From contig CAIQVJ010000069.1 in the NCBI GenBank assembly GCA_903875225.1, positions 1-64,000 of the forward strand: a DNA stretch of 64,000 bases, written 5' to 3'. The stretch is from an uncultured Pseudomonadota bacterium (GTDB taxonomy: Bacteria; Myxococcota_A; UBA796; SXON01). The notes under the pieces were generated by a model, which was not told the DNA's origin, did no database searches, and saw nothing but the letters and a program-made list of their open reading frames with translations. The position numbers were made by a program, and so were the translations under genes. This document shows positions 59,119 through 64,000 of this stretch, piece after piece. Every line of letters begins with the position of its first letter. Within the stretch, counting starts at the first letter, position 1.

Positions 59119-60057
59119 ATGACAGCGAAAGCAGACACGCCCAAACGCGGGAACAGCGCCTTTGTGATCGGCTGCGTACTCGGCCTGGTCTTCATCGGCG
59201 GGGGATTGCTGGTACTCACGGTTGGAGGCGGCTTTTTCGCCGCCTACCTCTGGACGCCCAGCGCCAGGCCCACCGAGACGACGAGCGCCGTGAGCATCCA
59301 CAACCCGGGGTCCAAACCCGTGGACGTGAAGTGCTCGGGCGGCGGAAAAGAGGCGACGGCCACGGTGGACGCCGGAGCGACCACCGTGGTGACGACCGCT
59401 GGCGTGCCCGTGGAGTGCAGCGGAACGATCGGCACCGAAGAAGTCTGGACCTGGAGCGCCGATGACGGGACGGCATGGTCGGTGGACCTGCCCCTGGCGC
59501 CGAGCGAAGGCGATGCTGTCGCCGCAGTGGACCCGAACGCCGCTGTCGACCCGAACGCGCCGGTCGACCCCAGCGCGCCGGTCGACCCCAACGCCCCGAC
59601 CGCAGCCGTCGACCCCACCGCCCCCGCAGACCCGAACGCCGCGGCGGTGCCGAGCACCACCACCACGTCGACCCCGGCAGCCACGGCGACGGCCGCGCCA
59701 AAGCCCGCTCCCTCCACGCGGACGACGCCAAAGCCTGCCACCACCAAACCCGCGCCCGCCGCGACCACGACGCCCGCCCCAGAGCCTGCACCGGCCCCGG
59801 CGCCCGCTCCCGCAGCCACGACCTCCGCTCCGACGAAGATCACGGTCGAGTTCAGCAAGAAGGCCAAGAAGGTCAAGGGCATCGTCGTGGCGGTCGATGG
59901 CAAGAACATCGGCATGGTCCCCACCTCCACCGAGGTCTCGACGGGCATGCACAGCGTGACCGTAAAAAAGGACAGCATCAATCTGTACTGCAGCATCGCC
60001 GCCTCCGGAAAGGCCTGGACCCTGATGCTGGACCCCGACGCCCCCGCGTGCCCCTGA
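59119..60057 (+). CDS. Membrane-anchored protein with repeat linker and C-terminal PEGA-like domain
   Basis: 312 residues from ATG 59119, with CCGGAG four bases upstream. One N-terminal transmembrane helix (FVIGCVLGLVFIGGGLLVL) is followed by a beta-rich part, then about 140 residues of Ala/Pro/Thr linker with VDPNA-type repeats. The C-terminus (KGIVVAVDGKNIGMVPTSTEV...MHSVTV) looks like a PEGA domain, a small beta fold common on surface proteins and kinase-associated proteins of Myxococcota. It might reach through the periplasm. The last 10 bases overlap the next gene. Confidence 0.65.
   Translation: MTAKADTPKRGNSAFVIGCVLGLVFIGGGLLVLTVGGGFFAAYLWTPSARPTETTSAVSIHNPGSKPVDVKCSGGGKEATATVDAGATTVVTTAGVPVECSGTIGTEEVWTWSADDGTAWSVDLPLAPSEGDAVAAVDPNAAVDPNAPVDPSAPVDPNAPTAAVDPTAPADPNAAAVPSTTTTSTPAATATAAPKPAPSTRTTPKPATTKPAPAATTTPAPEPAPAPAPAPAATTSAPTKITVEFSKKAKKVKGIVVAVDGKNIGMVPTSTEVSTGMHSVTVKKDSINLYCSIAASGKAWTLMLDPDAPACP
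59527..59640 (+). repeat. VDPNA/VDPSA-type imperfect repeats
   Basis: Six or seven units of about five residues (VDPNA, VDPNAP, VDPSAP, VDPNAP, VDPTAP, ADPNA) in a disordered linker. Codons vary (gtggac, gtcgac), so this is an old repeat. Confidence 0.8.
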
Positions 60058-60335
60058 CGCTCCTCTCCCCCGCGGGGATCGAGGCAGCCAGACGCACGCT
60101 GACGGGCTGGTCGGTCGAAGGGCAGGCGCTCCAACGCACGTTCACGTTCTCCGACTACGGCGCCACCATCGCATTCGTGAACGCCGTCGCCCGGATCGCC
60201 GTCGAGCAGGATCACCACCCCGTGCTGGTGGTCGGCTACGACCGGTGCGAGGTACGCTGGTCGACACACACCGCCAGCGGGATCACGGAGAAGGATCTCT
60301 CCTGCGCGAAGCTGGTGGACAGGCTCACCGGCTGA
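60048..60335 (+). CDS. Pterin-4a-carbinolamine dehydratase (PCD/DCoH-like)
   Basis: 95 residues from GTG 60048, which overlaps the end of the previous gene by 10 bases. PCD dehydrates 4a-hydroxytetrahydrobiopterin, recycling the cofactor of aromatic amino acid hydroxylases. The family pattern is clear: WSVEGQALQRTFTFSDYGATI, the catalytic histidine pair in EQDHHPVLVVGYDRCEVRW, and STHTASGITEKDLSCAKLVD. No pterin hydroxylase is nearby. The long overlap with the preceding gene and the lack of an obvious Shine-Dalgarno suggest translational coupling. Confidence 0.85.
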   Translation: MPLTLLSPAGIEAARRTLTGWSVEGQALQRTFTFSDYGATIAFVNAVARIAVEQDHHPVLVVGYDRCEVRWSTHTASGITEKDLSCAKLVDRLTG

Positions 60336-60406
60336 ACGGTGGGCCGCCGGGGGTGCCCTCCGGCGGTAGCCCACCATCGGTCAATCACGTTACCCGGGCG
60401 TTCCCC

Positions 60407-60413
60407 AAAGGAG
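60407..60413 (+). promoter_or_regulatory. Ribosome binding site of the E1 gene (decides the start)
   Basis: AAAGGAG at 60407-60413 lies five bases before GTG 60419. The in-frame GTG at 60413 overlaps this site and is therefore not the start. This supports MAYLDVPVY as the N-terminus. Confidence 0.65.
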
Positions 60414-60418
60414 TGTTC

Positions 60419-62635
<2,217 letters not shown>

Positions 62636-62719
62636 CCGGGGGCCCTGCGCCCGTGGCCCGCAAGGCTACGCTGCGATAGCCCGCCAGCCCCGGAGTAGAC
62701 CTTCGGAAAGAGAGTGCCT

Positions 62720-63247
62720 GTGAGCGTTTTGAACGAAGGTGTCGTGGTCCCGGTCACGCACTTGAACCCCGTGTCCGGGTTGCCGATCACGTTCGGGACG
62801 TCGCCTGCCGTGGTCGTCTTCGTGCGCGACCTGCACGGCACGACGGCACGGATGGCGCTCGCCGCGCTCTCCACGATCTGGTCCGAGCTCGACGCCCACG
62901 GCGTGCAGCTCGCCGTGGTCACCCACACCGACCTCACCTACGCCCGCGACTACGTTCCGCGCCACCACGTGCTCTTTCCGCTGATCGTGGACGAGACCGG
63001 CGGCCTGCGCGAACAGTTCGGCCTCGGCACGGACGGCGCGCTCACCGGCACGCTGCTCTCGCTGCGCCCCGGGAACGTGCGGGCGTGGTTCGACGGGCTC
63101 GGCCTCAGCCGCGACCTCGCGCTCCCCAACATGGAGTTGGGGGGGGAGTTCGCGATCGATCGCAACGGGCGCGTCGTGTACGCGCGCGCGTTCAGCGGGC
63201 TGCTGGATCATCCGGACCTGGAGAGGCTGAAGGCCTCGGTGCTCTAG
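62720..63247 (+). CDS. Peroxiredoxin-like (PRXL2/AhpC-TSA type) protein without the peroxidatic cysteine
   Basis: 175 residues from GTG 62720 (GTG 62714 is an alternative). The fold is thioredoxin-like: VVVFVRDLHGTTARMALAAL, VQLAVVTHTDLTYARDYV, FPLIVDETGGLREQFGL, GGEFAIDRNGRVVYAR. The motif around the active site in PRXL2/SelL-like proteins is FxRHFGCxFC. Here it is FVRDLHGTTAR, with no Cys, so peroxide reduction by the usual route is impossible. It may be a binding or structural member. The gene follows the E1 gene by about 85 bases. Confidence 0.68.
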   Translation: MSVLNEGVVVPVTHLNPVSGLPITFGTSPAVVVFVRDLHGTTARMALAALSTIWSELDAHGVQLAVVTHTDLTYARDYVPRHHVLFPLIVDETGGLREQFGLGTDGALTGTLLSLRPGNVRAWFDGLGLSRDLALPNMELGGEFAIDRNGRVVYARAFSGLLDHPDLERLKASVL

Positions 63248-63253
63248 TCAGCG

Positions 63254-63283
63254 GCGTCGGGCTCCACGCGTGCAGCCCGACGC
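63254..63283. terminator. Bidirectional hairpin between convergent genes
   Basis: GCGTCGGGCT (63254-63263) and AGCCCGACGC (63274-63283) are perfect 10-bp arms around a 10-base loop, lying between the convergent stops at 63247 and 63295. There is no T-run on either side, but the place and stem strength fit a shared terminator. Confidence 0.5.
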
Positions 63284-63294
63284 GCGCACGGCGC

Positions 63295-64000
63295 CTACTG
63301 CCGGCTGCCCCGGCGACGCCGGACCAGCAGGAGCCCGAGGGTGCCTGCCAGGCCAAGGCCCACCGAGCCCTCCGAACCGCTCGTGGCGCACCCGCAGCCG
63401 CCCGGCTTGTCGTTCAAGCCTGCCGTGTCGACGCCGCCCGTGTCGGGAACGCCGGTGTCCGAGGTGTCCCCGGTGTCATCCGGGGCGAACTCCACGAAGG
63501 CCCAGGCGGGGGCCCAATCGCTGGCCAGACCGGAGTCGTCGATCGCACGCGCCGACCAGTACCAGGTACCCGAAGTCAGCGCGGGCGAGACGTCCCAGGT
63601 CACCGCCCCGTCGGTCGCCGTGAGCGAGGTCGCAGTCGCCACGGGATCGCTGAGATCGGCGTTCGCCGAGACCACGATCTCGTAGGTGACGGGGTCGCCT
63701 TCCGGGTCCACCGACTCGGAGCAGGTGAGGGTCGGCGTGGTGTCCTCGGTGGTGCTGGTGTCCAACGGGTCCACGAGCTCAGGCACCGACGGAGCGTCGT
63801 CCGGGCCACGGACGAACACCTCGATGACCGACCACTCCCCCGAGAACCCGTCCGCGTCGGTCGCACGCACCCGGAGCCAGTTGTCGGCGTTCTCGATCAG
63901 CGAGTCGCCGACCGCTGCCAGATCCAGCGCGTTGACCTCTGCGGTCCACTCGGCGGGCCCCCGGAACGCCGAGTCGACGTCGTCCTGCACGGTGTACGTG
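63295..64000 (-). CDS. Surface protein with Ig/fibronectin-like repeats and MYXO-CTERM-like tail (C-terminal part)
   Basis: The frame is open at 64000, so the N-terminus is outside the window. At least 235 residues are present. They contain beta-strand units of the fibronectin/Ig type (NWLRVRATDADGFSGEWSV, and PVTYEIVVSANADLSDPVA with the following WYWSARAIDDSGLASDW). A 'DTG'-rich spacer follows (DDTGDTSDTGVPDTGG). The end is GGCGCATSGSEG, then a hydrophobic helix LAGTLGLLLV and RRRRGS, the arrangement of MYXO-CTERM sorting tails (Cys pair, helix, Arg cluster). It should be sorted to the cell surface. Its role and ligand are unknown. Confidence 0.78.
   Translation of the reverse strand, partial: TYTVQDDVDSAFRGPAEWTAEVNALDLAAVGDSLIENADNWLRVRATDADGFSGEWSVIEVFVRGPDDAPSVPELVDPLDTSTTEDTTPTLTCSESVDPEGDPVTYEIVVSANADLSDPVATATSLTATDGAVTWDVSPALTSGTWYWSARAIDDSGLASDWAPAWAFVEFAPDDTGDTSDTGVPDTGGVDTAGLNDKPGGCGCATSGSEGSVGLGLAGTLGLLLVRRRRGSRQ

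Noticed and set aside
59118..59121. Divergent start codons sharing a CATG (ATG 59120 minus, ATG 59119 plus).
   Set aside because: This would leave no room for promoters or ribosome sites. The minus-strand gene has an inner GTG at 59072 that fits the acetyltransferase fold better.

Overview
The window is high-GC bacterial chromosome with a clear Myxococcota (former Deltaproteobacteria) flavour. The evidence for this is an MglA-type GTPase, many lipoproteins with Asp/Thr-rich or 'DTG' linkers, a C-terminal Cys-Gly-Cys / hydrophobic / Arg-rich sorting tail of the MYXO-CTERM kind (63295-64000), very large kinase and signalling proteins, and PilZ/GGDEF/SpoIIE regulators. No rRNA, tRNA, CRISPR array, IS element or phage module is visible. 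Genes are packed tightly. Many junctions are ATGA or TTGA stop/start overlaps, and many starts are preceded by a CCGGAG-like Shine-Dalgarno.

Layout. 1-111: 5' part of a lipoprotein gene leaving the window. 292-5564 (+): an SsuABC/TauABC-type importer coupled to two radical SAM proteins, one with a B12-binding-like N-terminus. 5575-14561 (-): five genes in one run (deoxyhypusine-synthase-like enzyme, NodU-type carbamoyltransferase, kinase with an N-terminal HEPN-like motif, 736-residue orphan, KGGxGR P-loop ATPase). It is transcribed divergently from 14883-19913 (+), a giant HEPN-like / NACHT / WD40 protein with 16 repeats. This 14-kb block looks like an undescribed conflict or signalling system. 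19946-28059: a lipoprotein, a DEDDh exonuclease, a C45-type hydrolase, a duplicated dCTP deaminase, an MglA-like GTPase with a proline-rich tail and membrane anchor, and RecJ. 28104-34780: a mix of a DapA-like protein, a tandem discoidin-like secreted protein, a CPBP-like membrane protein, a GST, HflX and a second carbamoyltransferase.

34925-44453 (+): an alpha-2-macroglobulin-like protein split over two overlapping genes, MurB, and three secreted or lipoproteins of unknown role. 44542-55817 (-): a seven-gene run combining partner-switching parts (HATPase, STAS protein, kinase-AAA-GAF-SpoIIE phosphatase), a PAS-GGDEF cyclase, and a lipid-assembly set (fatty acyl-AMP ligase, acyl carrier protein, alpha-oxoamine synthase). 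The oxoamine synthase carries an N-terminal PilZ domain with both c-di-GMP-binding motifs. The simplest reading is c-di-GMP-gated synthesis of an amino-acid-derived long-chain lipid or signal. 55972-64000: a cNMP-binding patatin phospholipase, a GNAT enzyme, a PEGA-like membrane protein, a pterin dehydratase, a fused E1 alpha/beta 2-oxoacid dehydrogenase, a peroxiredoxin-like protein without its cysteine, and the 3' part of a surface protein.

All functional calls come from reading motifs. No database search was possible. Enzyme and family names are firm where catalytic motifs are visible. System-level interpretations are inference.
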